DNA of 64,000 bases from Cricetomys ansorgei (GCA_026225945.1 JAMJFZ010001815.1:20277501-20341500), one strand, 5' to 3'. Counted from the stretch's first letter, positions 49,112 to 60,987 are shown. Numbers and translations: made by a program. Notes: generated by a model not told the origin, from the letters alone.

Positions 49112-49210
49112 TGTATTAGATGGCTCATGTCTGTATCAATATCATTCAAGAAGACGAGGCAGGAGAGTTGCCATGAATATACCAGCCTGAGCTACATAGT
49201 GAAAAACTAT
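49112..49210 (+). mobile_element. B1-related SINE (diverged)
   Basis: ttagatggctcatgtctgtat, agacgaggcaggagagttgcc and accagcctgagctacatagtg follow B1 order. Confidence 0.6.
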
Positions 49211-49756
49211 GTACACCTATACCCAAACCATAACAATATCTAAAGTTGTAGTGACTAAGGTGCCTGTGTCTGACATGAACAGTAAAGGAGAAACAAGCTG
49301 TTTTTATGTCATAGGCCCCAGGGGGATAAGCAGGAGAAGGATGATCTGTAAAGGGGTTTCTTGGGAAACAATGGATCCATGTTATGCTTTTCAGAATCAG
49401 GGAAAGGTGACTACTATAGTACATGATCTAAAGGGGCAGTGGGAGATAGTTACAGTTAGCTATGTCTTGGGCATTGACTTGTATCATTTGTGAATTTCAC
49501 AATTAAGATAAACATTTAATATGGTACCTTGTATATTATAAGTACTTAATATAATTCCTTATTGATCTATGTTATTTCTTTTATATAACCTAACTCTGTT
49601 GTCATTTTATTTTTTTACCAAGTGTGCAGTTAGTACAGTGTATGGATATACTAAGATTTAAAATAGTATGTTTAATTTTTAAACATAGTATGTATAATTT
49701 TTCCTTCCCTCACAGAGTTTACATTCTTTTGAAAGCATGAGCAATAAATAATAATT

Positions 49757-49892
49757 ATAGTCGGTTGTGGTGATGTGTGACTGTAGTCCTGATACTTGGG
49801 AGGTTGAGGCTGAAGGATTGTGAGAGGGAGGCTAGCCTAGTCTACATAGAAAGTGCAAACAACAAAACAACAAACAAAAAACAACCAAGAGT
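49757..49892 (+). mobile_element. B1-related SINE with CAAA tail
   Basis: gtcggttgtggtgatgtgtgactgtagtcctgatacttgggaggttgaggc, ggaggctagcctagtctacatag, then (aacaa)n. Confidence 0.8.
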
Positions 49893-49964
49893 TGGTTATG
49901 TTGGTCCCTGCCTAGCATACTCTAGATACCAGTTTGATCCCTATTCATGCAATAATGATAAGTG

Positions 49965-50265
49965 TACAATATAATATATTTCGATCATATTTTACCCTCC
50001 CCTAACTATTCCTAGATCCCTCCTACCTTCCTATCCACCCAAGTTCACGCTAGTGCCCCTCTCTCTTTCTTCCTCCCTCCTCCATCTTCCTCTTCTTTTC
50101 CCTCTCCTTTCCCCCCTTTCCCTCCCTCTTTCAAAATTAATTAAGCAAACAAAATCAGTAAGATTAAAAAAGTAAACTACCAAAACAGAACAAAGAACAC
50201 ACAAAAACCATGGAGTCCAAGTGTAATTGGAGAAAACTAATTTTCCTTTTCCTAGAAGATATCAA
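49965..50265 (-). mobile_element. Rodent L1 3'-UTR fragment (antisense), with CT-rich block
   Basis: atatttcgatcatattttaccctcccctaactattcctagatccctcc parallels 33190-33240. A CT-rich stretch follows (50060-50130), then aaaaaccatggagtccaagtg. Confidence 0.6.
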
Positions 50266-51940
50266 TTGCAAATAGCTTCATGGTTATGTGTGTGACCTTT
50301 GTGTGTACTTCCACTTTTTAGTGCTGATATTTTTGTGGCTGTCCATTCTATAGAAATTCTATAAAGAGGAAAGAACATCTCTAAAGAGTAAAGAATTTAA
50401 ATCTTTACATTTAACATAATTATATCCCATAAATTCTGTCATAATTTCTTGATATATGCATCAACACTGAAGTGTCTGGAAGATGTCCTTTCCTTGAAGT
50501 CATCTACTACCTCTGACTCTTAGGGAATTCTTATACCTCTTCTTCAGTATAGGTTCCTACGCTTTGACTGAAGGACTTTGACAAAGACATTCCATTTTGG
50601 TCTGAGTGCTCCAAAGTATTGAAGTGTTCACGTGTTGCCAAGTAGAACAGTTACGTATCTCGTTCCTCATAGCTTGTGGATATTAACCAATATAAGCATT
50701 TCTACATAGAAGAGAAGTAAACAGTAAACTTAATCTTGCTTGTTAGGTGGCTCTTAAATTCAAATGAAATGTGCAATATAATCCATTGCCAGAAACGGAA
50801 GTGAACATTTGTGAAGAGGTCTGTGGGTAAAGGGAGGTAAAGGTGGTGCCATCCCTGAGGAAAGGAGGACATGAAGCTAGTTTGGGGATGAAGAATTGCT
50901 GCTACCTTGTTCCAAGGTGTTAAGCCACATATTCTAGCAAGGAACTTATTTTAGAAGTCTTAAGTGAGAAGGAGCTGGGAGAAGAGGTGTGGTCTCATCT
51001 TCACTTTGGCTGGACAGTACAATGTAGATTCTTTATTCCTTTGAGCTTTGTGTGTTGGTGGTGTCTGTGTGTGTGCACATTTTCCCACTTTACATATTTT
51101 TGTGTGTTTGTTTTGTGTCTGACCAAGCGTGTTTTTTTTTCTAGTTTATTCTTTTATTTGTCTTATTAACTTATATATCAAAGAGATTACCATAGGATGG
51201 CAATTGAACAGTTGGGAAAATTAACACGAGCGTTAACACCCAAGAGTTTTACTTGTCCGATTTCTTTTCTTTTGGGTGTTACAAATGACACAGAAAAGGG
51301 AAGAGAGACCAGTATCTGCCTTTGATGATGGAAAGATAAATATGATTCTTTCTCTTAACCTGTAACAGTGAGTGATGAAAGAGGAGATCTGCTGAGAAAG
51401 AGGTGGGGGGAAGGGAGAGAGAGAGAGGGAAAGGGAGAGAAAGAGACGAGAGATAGAGACCTACAATGGATAGGGAATGAGTTTCAGCTCTCTTTGATAT
51501 GTGAAATTTAAATCTTTGGAAGATATTGAAAACTGATAACCCTGTGTCTCTCTGTCTGTAGCTCTATCTCTGTCTCATTCTTTCTCTTGTGTAACATCAT
51601 TCATAATTTCTAATAAGATATTAAGAAATATATGTGGAAATCATGAAGGCTGGGCTTTTAGATTCAGATTCTGCCTGATATGTGAGTGACCAAAAATAAT
51701 TCCTTAATTCTAAAAGAGGAGTTATGAATAAAAAGAAATTCTATAAAAAGGAAAACAACTCTATAAAAAGGAAAGAATTTAAATCTTTATATTTAACATA
51801 ATTATATCCCATAATATTTCTTTCCAAATTAGTCTACAGCTAGGAATATTAGTCATTTAGTAGCATCTGATATAAGTTTTTGTTCTTGACTCAGGAAAAC
51901 TAAATTAACATCTGCACCGCATCTCTAAGAATAGTCATAT
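50266..51940. other. Intron sequence, mostly unassigned
   Basis: A GA-rich tract at about 51400-51455 is the only clear feature. A near-duplicate phrase (tctataaagaggaaag.., taaatctttacatttaacataattatatccca) occurs at 50355-50430 and again at 51760-51815, a short direct repeat. Confidence 0.5.
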
Positions 51941-51941
51941 A

Positions 51942-52110
51942 GGGCTGGAGAGATGACTCAGCTTTTAAGGGCACTGACTGCTCTTCCAGAGTGCGCAGGT
52001 TCAATTCCCAGCACCCACATGGCAGACAACTGTCTGTAACTCCAATTTCAGGGGATCTGACACCTTCATACCAATGCACATAAAATAAATACATTATTTA
52101 CAAAGAATAA
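51942..52110 (+). mobile_element. B2 SINE, well preserved
   Basis: gggctggagagatgactcagc, ttaagggcactgactgctcttccagag, ggttcaattcccagcacccacatgg, acaactgtctgtaactcc, ggggatctgacacc and a (aaat)n end. Clear A and B boxes; one of the youngest-looking SINEs here. Confidence 0.95.
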
Positions 52111-52698
52111 AATAATCATATAGAGATTTGCATGTGATATGCGATAGCTGTATCAATATAGAACATCCTAATTTTTAATAAGTAGCTACCGGTCATTTGA
52201 AGGGGTAATATTTGTGCTTTAAAATCCATTCAAAATATATTTGCTATTGAAGATTTCATTGTCACCTATTTTATGTCACTAAGATTTCCTTCAGAATCCT
52301 TGTAAAATGCAGAATCATACTGCAGTGTTCTGACCCATTTTATCCAGTGAATGGAAAAGGTTGCCCTTACTTTTTGGTTCAATTTAGCAGAATCACGGGA
52401 TCTCAGAAGCAAATGAAACTCTCCCCTTTCACACCCTCCTGAAGAGAGAAGGGATTGTGGGTGTTCAGAGCTTCCCAGTTTCCTGCCCTTGAGGCCTCTT
52501 ACTTGTCCTAACTCTTCAAGCATGGACCACCTCTTGTTTCTAGTGCCAGGCTAAGGTTCTGAGAAGCGTCCCTTGTCAGTCCAGCTGCTTGTACTGCTTG
52601 TCCATGGACCAGTGTGGCTGTCTTATTTCTGGTTTCTTACTTCTGGTTGCTTACGACTGGTTTCTGAGACCAGGTATGGGATTTAAACCTTGTTCTGA

Positions 52699-52750
52699 TT
52701 AGGGTTAGGCTTAGGTTTAGGCTTAGGCTTAGGCTTAGGTTTAGGGTTAG
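52699..52750. repeat. Degenerate telomere-like hexamer array
   Basis: Eight in-phase hexamers TTAGGN with sixth bases G,C,T,C,C,C,T,G, then TTAG. All keep TTAGG; only the last base varies. Confidence 0.95.
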
Positions 52751-53137
52751 TCTCTAGACTGATGGGGTTGAATCTGATACTATTCAGAGCCTTCTAGCTG
52801 AAGTTTGTTTGCAATCTATAATCCATATGCAGGATTTTGAGCATCCATGTCTAGCTACTGATGTCAGCCACTGATGGGAATTACCATATTAGAAATTCAA
52901 ATATACCTTCCATACTGTTCTTTGTATATCAGATGGCAGCTCTGATTCCCTGACATTCTGGACTTAAGTTTTATTGCTTATAACCATCTTCTTTTTGCAT
53001 ATCCTATTTTTATCTAGTTTTTACCTATTGGTTCTTTTATTTTTTAAAGCAACTCTTACATTCCAACTGGCATATCCAAATTTAGTTTCAGAAAACTTAG
53101 ACTGCTATCCACAAGATGAAATCATAATTGTTTTTGT

Positions 53138-53460
53138 TTTCTAAGACTACATAGAAGTACCATAACTTTGTTAGTTTAAACATCAGAAATGTATTTTTTC
53201 ACAGTTCTGGAAGCTAGATGCCCCAGATGTAGGTACTGGAATGGCTGATTTCTTCTGTGAGGCACGAGGGGAGAGTGTATCTTCCTGGCCTATGTTTGAC
53301 TCTTTCTTGCTATGTTTTTACACCACCATTCTTTAGTATGTATCTGTATCTGTACATCCTTTTATCCCAAAGATGCTATCTCACTTGATAAGAATCCCCC
53401 ACAATGTTGACATTTTAATTTACTCTCCTCCTTAAAGGCTAAGACAGTTGCATGTAGGAT
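53138..53460 (-). mobile_element. MLT1-type MaLR LTR (antisense)
   Basis: agtttaaacatcagaaatgtattttttcacagttctggaagctagatgcccc, then ttggtttcttctgtgagg-like and ttttaatttactctcctccttaaagg, corresponds to the reversed MaLR LTR consensus. Confidence 0.6.
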
Positions 53461-54012
53461 TTCAGTGAGTGTGAAGAGTGACAGAATTCTGTGACAGAAC
53501 AAATACTTGAAAAACAGGTTAAGACCTCAAGGTATCAATGATTCAGGCTGTAGCTCCCAGGTGCATCAATTCTTGGCCCAATATGAGGTAGAACATGTTA
53601 TCAGGGATATCGTATCAGTGGCTGCTGGTATCTGACAATCAGGAAGGGGTGGAGAAAGAAAGAGATGAGGATGAATGATTATTTCTATGACAGAATGTCT
53701 TCCTCCAACCGCCATATTATATCTTAGCTGCTTACCCACGGAGTAGTGTCACCCATGTCGCCCATTCAAGACAGGTCTTCTCCTTTAGTTAATCCTTTGA
53801 AAATGCCCCCAGAGACACAACACCTAGGGGAATGAGTGCTAATATCAGAGGTGGGTCTCAGTCCTCTTGACAACCAAGATGACTTCCCGTTTATCTGATA
53901 CTCAAAACTTATTTATTTAAACTACTTGCCGCCAAAAGATTCATGTCCATCTTATAATTGCAAAATTCACTTAGATAATCTCCAAGAGTGCCTATATTCT
54001 TTTTTAAAATAC

Positions 54013-54064
54013 TGATGATGATGATGATGATGATGATGACGATGATGATGATGATGATGATGAG
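54013..54064. repeat. (GAT)n microsatellite
   Basis: About 17 GAT units with one GAC and a terminal GAG variant. Confidence 0.97.
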
Positions 54065-54067
54065 GAT

Positions 54068-54240
54068 GGATGGATCTTGCCATTGCATTCATGTGGAGGT
54101 AACAGGAAACTTTGTGAAATCAGTACTCTCCTTCTTCATTTATGAGGATTCCAGGTATTGAACTCAAGTTGATAAGCTTACATGGTAAGTGCTTTTACTC
54201 ACTAATCCATCTTAGTAGCCTCAAGTCCCCCATATTCATA
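54068..54240 (-). mobile_element. B3-type SINE (diverged)
   Basis: atgtggaggtaacaggaaactttgtg, ggattccaggtattgaactcaagttg and ggtaagtgcttttactcactaatccatcttag fit reversed B3. Confidence 0.7.
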
Positions 54241-54411
54241 GCATTTCCTATATTCTCTGAAAATTGAAATTCAAGGTCTTCTCTGAGCATAAAGGCAAAT
54301 GCTCATGAAATTCTGTAAAACTTTAAACAAATTTCATATTTCCAGTGTACAATGCCATTGAATGTGTATTTCCATTCAGAAATGGAGGAGTCATTTTCTG
54401 TTTGAGTCAGT

Positions 54412-54765
54412 GTTATAGTTTGGCTGTGAAGTCTTTCCCCACAGTACAATTTCATGCTTGGTCTCAGACAATAAAGCTGTTTTGTGAGGTTGTTGAACCT
54501 TTGAGACTGTGGACCTGCTAAAAGAATTAGATCACTGAGGGTGGGTCTTGAAGATTGTAGTCATTCTGGTTCTACCCTGAATTCTCTTTCTTTCTCATCA
54601 ATACCATATGAAAAGCTACTGCTATAAGATCCTCCTGCAGCAGAGTGACCTAAGACCACAGTTGTGTATTTCCCATCCTGACAGAAGGCATGAACCAAAA
54701 TGGATCTTTTCTTCCTTAAGTTACTCCTTTCGGGTACTTTATCACAGAGATGTAAAAGTCATTAA
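54412..54765 (+). mobile_element. MaLR-type LTR
   Basis: It begins gttatagtttggctgtgaag and has ggtctcagacaataaag, gatcactgagggtgggtcttgaag, cttccttaagttactcctttcgggtactttatcaca, ending gtcattaatacc, in the order of mammalian MaLR LTRs. No internal region adjoins it (solo LTR). Confidence 0.6.
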
Positions 54766-55196
54766 TACCATGAGGCTTCTTCACTATGACCAAATAGTAG
54801 ATATAACTTTAAGATATCTTCCTTTCTATATTTATATTAAATAAATAGTATGATTCACCATACTGGGTACGTGATAGTCCAAACAAATTCAAAATCCCGT
54901 GCAACTATCACAAGTATCATAATAAAGTTTTCTCATTAATAAGTTTCATATTTATTTAGAAATGCAAGTGCCTGGGGAAAAGATAAAAAATAACTCAAAT
55001 TTTGTGTGGGGAATAAAATAGAGAGAATGTCAATATTCAACTATACTTAGAACTCCAGCCCAGCACTTGGACTTTATTTTTTATCAGGCTAGAGAAGTGA
55101 ATTCCTACCTAGGATGTCCCAGTGGTGCTTGAGATTCCACAGAGCAGAGTGAGGAACAAGAACAGTAGCTTTAAAAATGCTTGAAACAGATAGTTG

Positions 55197-55400
55197 GAAA
55201 CAGATGCCCCAGTGGTTAGCAATGTGTACTTCTCTTGCAGAGGATACAAGTTCAGGTCCCAGCAACCATGTTGAGTGGCTCACAACAATCTTTAACTCTT
55301 CTTCTGACCTTCATATGACCATAGCCACATACAAATTCACACAGACACACACGTACCCCCCCCAAAAAAAAAAAAACACACTGAAGACAACACATACACA
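55197..55400 (+). mobile_element. B2-type SINE (diverged)
   Basis: atgccccagtggttagcaatgtgtacttctcttgcagagg, aagttcaggtcccagcaaccatgttgagtggctcacaacaatc, then CA/A-rich tail. Confidence 0.85.
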
Positions 55401-55527
55401 CACGGTTATTTTTAAACTTTCAAAAATAAAATTTTTGGAGCTGAAACTTTAAGTTATCCAACTTAGATGTAATATTTGGAAAATCTAGCAGATCATTTGG
55501 TGCAGTGCTGGTTATTTTTCTCACAGC

Positions 55528-55790
55528 TTATTATTTCAGTCCATTTGGAGGTAGAACTCCTACAGGATGAAATCTGAACACTGTAGTCCAAGCCTGCCTA
55601 TTGTGATCCTTACCTCTCCTGGCATTGTGCTCCTGCTGACTGATGAGTAGTCTTTCCCTGATGTCCACATTTATCACTGCCTTCTCTGTCTCTGTCTCAG
55701 TTTCTTGACAGCATTCTGCCTCTTAAAAATGCCCTTCAATGCCAGGACAGAAATTCCACTTCTTCCTCCCTACTTCTCTTGAAGTATCAT
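55528..55790. mobile_element. Possible L2-type LINE remnant
   Basis: gatgaaatctgaacactgtagtcc, tgatccttacctctcctgg and tgaagtatcatgttttg loosely match L2 3' phrases. Confidence 0.35.
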
Positions 55791-56137
55791 GTTTTGTTTT
55801 TAATGAAGTTTCTATTTTTGTAGATGTTTGTATTTCCATAGGGAAACACATGAGTGTTTGAGTGGAGGCATTATATTTCTATACTTAATGTTCAGTTTAA
55901 CTAATGTGACAGCTTACAGTTGCTTACATAGACATATGGGTATTCAACAATGAATTCATCTTAACTTGTAGAGGTATATACTTGAGTAAAGAGAAAAAAT
56001 ACACTAAAGTACTACTGTGGATAATCGAGTATGAAAACAATAATTTTCCCCATCTTCTAGTTCTTCAAATTAATGCATTTTCAAAAAGTACTGCAGCAAA
56101 TTAAATGATATTGAAATTGAATGACAGCAAATTAAAT

Positions 56138-56215
56138 TTGGGGGTGTTGCTCAGTGGTAGATCATTAGCCTAGCATGTGGGAGGCCTTACTTTCTAGTTT
56201 CAGAATTGTGTTTCT
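56138..56215 (+). mobile_element. ID-like SINE
   Basis: gggggtgttgctcagtggtagatcattagcctagcatgtgggaggcctta is an ID core with A box; B box degenerate. Confidence 0.75.
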
Positions 56216-57492
56216 TTATTTTACAACTTGGTCATCTAATTTTTTTGAACTATAAAAAAGAAATTGTGATGTTTCTGCCATTAAATATTTACTTGGTAAA
56301 TATTTTAACACAATAGGAAAAATAACTATCCATAGGTAAACTTACAGCATTCATTATAGAAGAGAATAATTCTTAGAATTAAGGATGTAAAGCACCCTTA
56401 GTAACATAACATCAAAATTAGTAGCAGAACACACAACTAGTGTAGATTGAATAGTAGCTGAATGGCAACAAAGAAAAGAAGTTGGAAATGAAATTGACAT
56501 AAAACCCCTAAAGAATAGAAAACAAACATTAGATTAAGGGGCTGGAGAGAATTGGTTATTTGAGAAAGTATAAATTATGTTGGCGATTAAGAGCCTTTAA
56601 TAAGCCATCCATTGAATTAAGTATGTAAGAATGTATTTCTCAGTAAATAAGGGAGTTGAAATTATGATATAAAATCCTCAAATTCAAGTAAGCCTGATGC
56701 TTATAACTTCCTTTAAGGCTCATTTTTTTGTCTCTCGTGGACTGCTTTGCCATTTCCTGACCTCTTCTGGTACTTCTCCTATCTAAATATTCATATATGG
56801 AAATAAGAAGCTAAGCTACGCATATGGAGAAAATACACAGTATTTATCTTTCTGACCCTGTGTACCCTTACTTAATAAGGCCTTTACAGTCCTGTTATCA
56901 TGACTGCTTACACCTCCTTTTCCCACTTTATTTTTGTTTTTGGTAGATTGTGACCTGTATTAGCTCTTCTCATGAAAGGCTAGGGATAGTAAAATGCCAG
57001 TGATTAATTATCATCTCTTAAATAATCATGTCTTGGGCACATAGCCTGTGTTTTCACTCTTTCACAGTTTCCTGTACTACACTCCAAAGAAGGAAATGAG
57101 GTCCTAGGAGATGAACTTGAGCTTCCTGCAGCTCTGTTGATGGGGGAGCTTTGATCAGGGATTGCTTCCCATCGTCCAGGCTGAGGCTACTATTGGCTGT
57201 CTCCCAGTTTGTGGACCAGTCTCACCATGGACTTTTCTCTAGACTTTAACTCAGTATCTATCTTGCTAATATGTTTTTGAGAGACAATTTATTTTAAATA
57301 AATGTGCTTTTTGCTTAGAGTACGAAAAAATAAAGGCACATGTGTTGATATTTTGAAAATATCACTTAGCATTTTTCAAGAAGAAAAATTTTAAAGGTGG
57401 CTCAGGAAATAATAAATAAAACCCCAGTTTTTATTATTTAGACATAGTATGAACCAGAGAACACATTGTCCTTTGTATGATTTACTTGGCAG
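56216..57492. other. AT-rich intron sequence, nothing firmly recognised
   Basis: A short ggggctggagagaat scrap at about 56540 may be a broken B2. No gene. Confidence 0.4.
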
Positions 57493-57835
57493 CATCTTAG
57501 TTACTTTTCCTGTTGCTATAATAAAATACTCTGACTAAACAACTTAAGGGAGAAAGGACTTTTTTTAAATCAAAGTTTGAGGTAACTTTGTGCAGGGAAG
57601 TTACTGTGGCAGAAGCTTGAAGCATTGGCTTCGAATCCACAATCAAGAAACAGGGAGCAAATGCTGTTGCACAGTTAGACTTTTCCTTTTTATTCAGTCC
57701 AGTACTCCAGCACAGAAAATAATGATGCCTAGTGAATCAAGATAATCCCTCACAGGCACGCCAAGACATTTGCTACCTCTAGACTGGTCAGTATTAATTC
57801 TTACAACAAGTCATTTGAAGTTAACCAGGGGGGAT
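57493..57835 (-). mobile_element. URR1-like dispersed repeat (antisense)
   Basis: Starts cttagttacttttcctgttgctataataaaatactctgac, with gaagcttgaagcattgg, cacaatcaagaaacaggga and gataatccctcacaggcacgcc. Same family as 29235-29605 in reverse. Confidence 0.6.
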
Positions 57836-57836
57836 G

Positions 57837-58830
57837 TCTCAGTTACTTTTCTGTTGCTGTGCTAAAGCACCAGTGTCCAAGGCAACTCATAGAAGGAAAG
57901 GTTTATTTGGGGCTTACACTTGCAAAGGAATCAGAGTCCATCATCATCACAGCAGTGAGCAAGGCAGCAGGTAGGCTGTCTTGGCATTGGAACTGCAGCT
58001 GAGATCTCACACCCTGATCCGCAAGCAGGATGCAGAGAACACACTGGGAAGGCAGTCTTTTGAAACCTTCAAGCCACTCACTGTGACACACTGCCTGCAA
58101 CAGAGCCACACCTCTTAATTATTCCTAAACAGTTCCACCAACTGGGATCCAGTAGTCAAACATATGAACCTCTGGGAAGCCATTCTTATTCAAACCACCA
58201 TATTCCACTCCATGAATTCCATAGGCTTCTGACCATATCATAATGCAAAATGCACTTAGTCTACTTCAAAAGTCCCCACAGTCTTAAACCCAACGCTGTT
58301 TAAAAGTTCACAGTTCAAAATCTCTTCTAAGACTCAAGGCAATCTCTTAACACTAATTCCATGTAAATCAGAAAAGCAAATTTTATACTTCCAACATACA
58401 ATGACACCAAATATACAGTATCATTTCCAAAAGGGATGAGTGGGGACATAGCAAGGAAATACTGGACCAAAGCAAGCAGAAGCAGCAAGGTAAACTCCAA
58501 GTCTCTAGCTCCATGTCCAGTGACAAAGGGAATAGCTGGCTCCACCCAGCTTTGCTGCATGTGGCAAACATCATTCTCTAGTGCTGGTTCCACTCCCTGT
58601 GTACAACTCTCCTTGGTAGATATCCCATGGCTCCAGCACCTCTGATGTGCCGATCTTCCAAGTTCCTTCTAGGGTGACCCTTTAAGCTCTGCTTCTCTTG
58701 TCAAAAGTCCCAAATTTTTCCACATCCATTAAAAACAAAACAAAACAAAACAAAAAACAAACAACACAACAACAAAAACAAAATAAAAATAACCTCCAAG
58801 CAAACAAAAAAAAGGAAAACAAAACATGTG
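57837..58830 (+). mobile_element. Dispersed rodent repeat, long copy with A-rich end
   Basis: The first ~365 nt (cagttacttttctgttgctgtgc, ggcaactcatagaaggaaaggtttatttggggcttac, ccttcaagccactcac, ccacacctcttaattattcctaaacagttccacca, tcttattcaaaccacca) are repeated at 58866. Then follow attccataggcttctgaccatatcataatgcaaaatgc, gtccccacagtcttaaaccc, aggaaatactggaccaaagc and an A/CAAA-rich end (58728-58830). Family not named; strand assigned by appearance only. Confidence 0.65.
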
Positions 58831-58865
58831 GTTAGGTCTTTCACAGCAATACTTCATTTGTTGTA

Positions 58866-59236
58866 TCAGCTACTATATTAATTAATTTTCTATTTCTGTG
58901 ATCAAACACCATGACCACAGAAACTTATTGAAGGACAGGTTTGGTTGGGGTTTACAGTTCCAGAGAGTCCATGGCCTTCATAGTGGAGAGTGCTTCAGCA
59001 GGCAGGCAGGATGGCACTGAAGCTGTGGCTGGGAACTCAGGTCTTGATCCACAAACTGGAAGCTAAGAGCACACTGGGAAAGGCCTGCGTCTTTAGAAAT
59101 TTCAAAGCTCACCCCAGCAGTAGCATACTTCCTTCAAGGTCACAACTTCTAATCCTTCCCAAACAGTTCCACCACTTGAGGACTAACTATTCATATCTAT
59201 GAAACTGATGGGGGCATATTGATTCAAATCACCACA
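58866..59236 (+). mobile_element. Dispersed rodent repeat, short copy
   Basis: Direct repeat of the first part of 57837-58830: tgatcaaacaccatgaccac, ttggttggggtttacag, ttgatccacaaactgg, gcacactgggaaagg, cttctaatccttcccaaacagttccaccac, gattcaaatcaccac. Confidence 0.65.
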
Positions 59237-59516
59237 GAAGAGTTCTGAAAAGTCACTGGGGATGATTTACTTTGTTGAATACTGAAAAGGTTTTTAATGG
59301 GCTTCAAATAAGGAAGGACAGCACATAGATTAAAAATAGCTAGGAAAGGAAAATACTCTATACAAATCATTAAGTGAAAACCCAAGTTTCTGTGCAGCAT
59401 TCCTTCCTTGCATCAGAATAGTCTTGACTCTCTTGTTCACTGTGTTTTTTTTATAACTTGCTATTTGAGGTCTGTCATTTTTGCCCAACACTGATCTTTT
59501 AGAGTTTTTTTTTTTT

Positions 59517-59655
59517 CAAGACAGGGTTTCTCTGCTGTAACTCTGGCTGTCCTGGAACACACTCTGATGACCTGGCTGGCCTCAAATTCACAGAGATCTG
59601 CCTGCCTCCGCCATCTGAGTGCTGGGATTAAAGGCATGCACCACTACTACCGTTA
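59517..59655 (-). mobile_element. B1 SINE (antisense)
   Basis: agacagggtttctctgctgtaactctggctgtcctggaaca, tggctggcctcaaattcacagag, atctgcctgcctccgcc, gtgctgggattaaaggcatgcaccac: the best preserved B1 in the window. Confidence 0.95.
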
Positions 59656-59751
59656 ATGGCTTTCAGGCTTACAAATAACATTTACAGATACCAATGTAAC
59701 AAAGAGAAAAAGCTAACCTGGACACCATTTGAATCTCTTTATAGCTAGTAA

Positions 59752-60225
59752 GAATATGGTTGCCTCTGCATTTGTTCCCATCAGTTTCCGGAGGAAGCTT
59801 TTCTGATGATAGTTCAGCTAGTCACCAGTCTATGAGTATAACAATACAATATCATTAGGAATAATCTCCAGACTATCCAGTCTTAGGTTTCTGGTTAGCC
59901 CTGCAGTGTCAGACATGGGCTCCCTCCCTTGGCAGGGTATTCTGCCCTGAGGGGGGATGGCTCTGACCCTTTTCTCTGCCCTTGGGAACATTTTCCTTCT
60001 GCTGGTTTGCCTTGTCCAGCCTTGATGTAGAGGCTCCTGTCTGACTTTGTTCTATGTTGTTATACCCTGATTGAGTGGTAACCCTAGGAAGCCTGGTCTT
60101 TACTGAAGGAAAGCATGGGGGGATGGATCTGGGGGAGAGGGGAGAAGTAGTGAGCTGGGAGGAATGGAGGGAGAGGAGGAAGAGAGTTGGGATGTATTAC
60201 ATGAGAGAAAAAAAACATAACATAA
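59752..60225 (+). mobile_element. L1 3' end with inverted 5' segment
   Basis: 59752-59938 is antisense L1 3'-UTR (ctctgcatttgttcccatcagtttccggagg, parallel to 26066-26130). From about 59940 the direction is sense (ctggtttgccttgtccagccttgatg, ctggtctttactgaagg, ggatggatctgggggagagg) down to an A-rich end (about 60207-60225). Confidence 0.65.
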
Positions 60226-60949
60226 AAAAGAAGGAAAAGGAATATGGTTGCCTAAGATTAATAAGTCAAAACAAAGTCAAATGCCCTTGCAGAAATTTAA
60301 AGGAGAAGGATAATGATGATGCTTAAAAGGGCATTGCTCAGTTTGTGTAAGTGAAAAACCCCTAAGTTCCAGAAATTAAATAGAGAGCAGAATTTAAGAA
60401 TGTGTGGGGTAAAGTTTAAGCACTTGCCCCTGAGTGAATCAATGCCTGCAATGGTAGGAGCTTGGGACTTGAAACTACAGAGGGCCAGAAGAGTTTTGTC
60501 CTCAAAAAGCTGTGTAATTCAGACTATCATTTCTTCCTAAGGATAAGATCCTAAAGATCCTTTTTCTACAGTGGAAGGAAGAAACACATTAAAACCTCAC
60601 ATACCTAAAATAAATGCATAATTTTGTTTCTCATTGAACCCTAGGTATAAGAAATCATAATCCTATTCTGTTCCTGAGGTGGTTGTTTCTGATTGGATTT
60701 ATTATGCACACATTGTTCTATAATCTGAAACTAAGATACATACATTCAGTTTGACTTTGAATCAGTCTTATCTTCTGATCTAGCGCTAAGCGTGAAATCC
60801 ATACAATTCCCTTGATGTAACAGTGACAGGCAAAAGGTAAGTCATAGTACCCACGGAACATATTTTATGGATTTGTCAATTGTGCTTCTTTTAATTTTGA
60901 CATGCTTTTGTTTTACTATTTTATTTAGTCTTTAATATTCTCCCTCCCC

Positions 60950-60951
<2 letters not shown>

Positions 60952-60987
<36 letters not shown>

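Noticed and set aside
51942..52110. A/B-box containing sequence considered as a tRNA gene
   Set aside because: It is a B2 SINE (tRNA-derived) and does not form a complete tRNA cloverleaf; the ID-like elements at 35519 and 56138 were rejected for the same reason.
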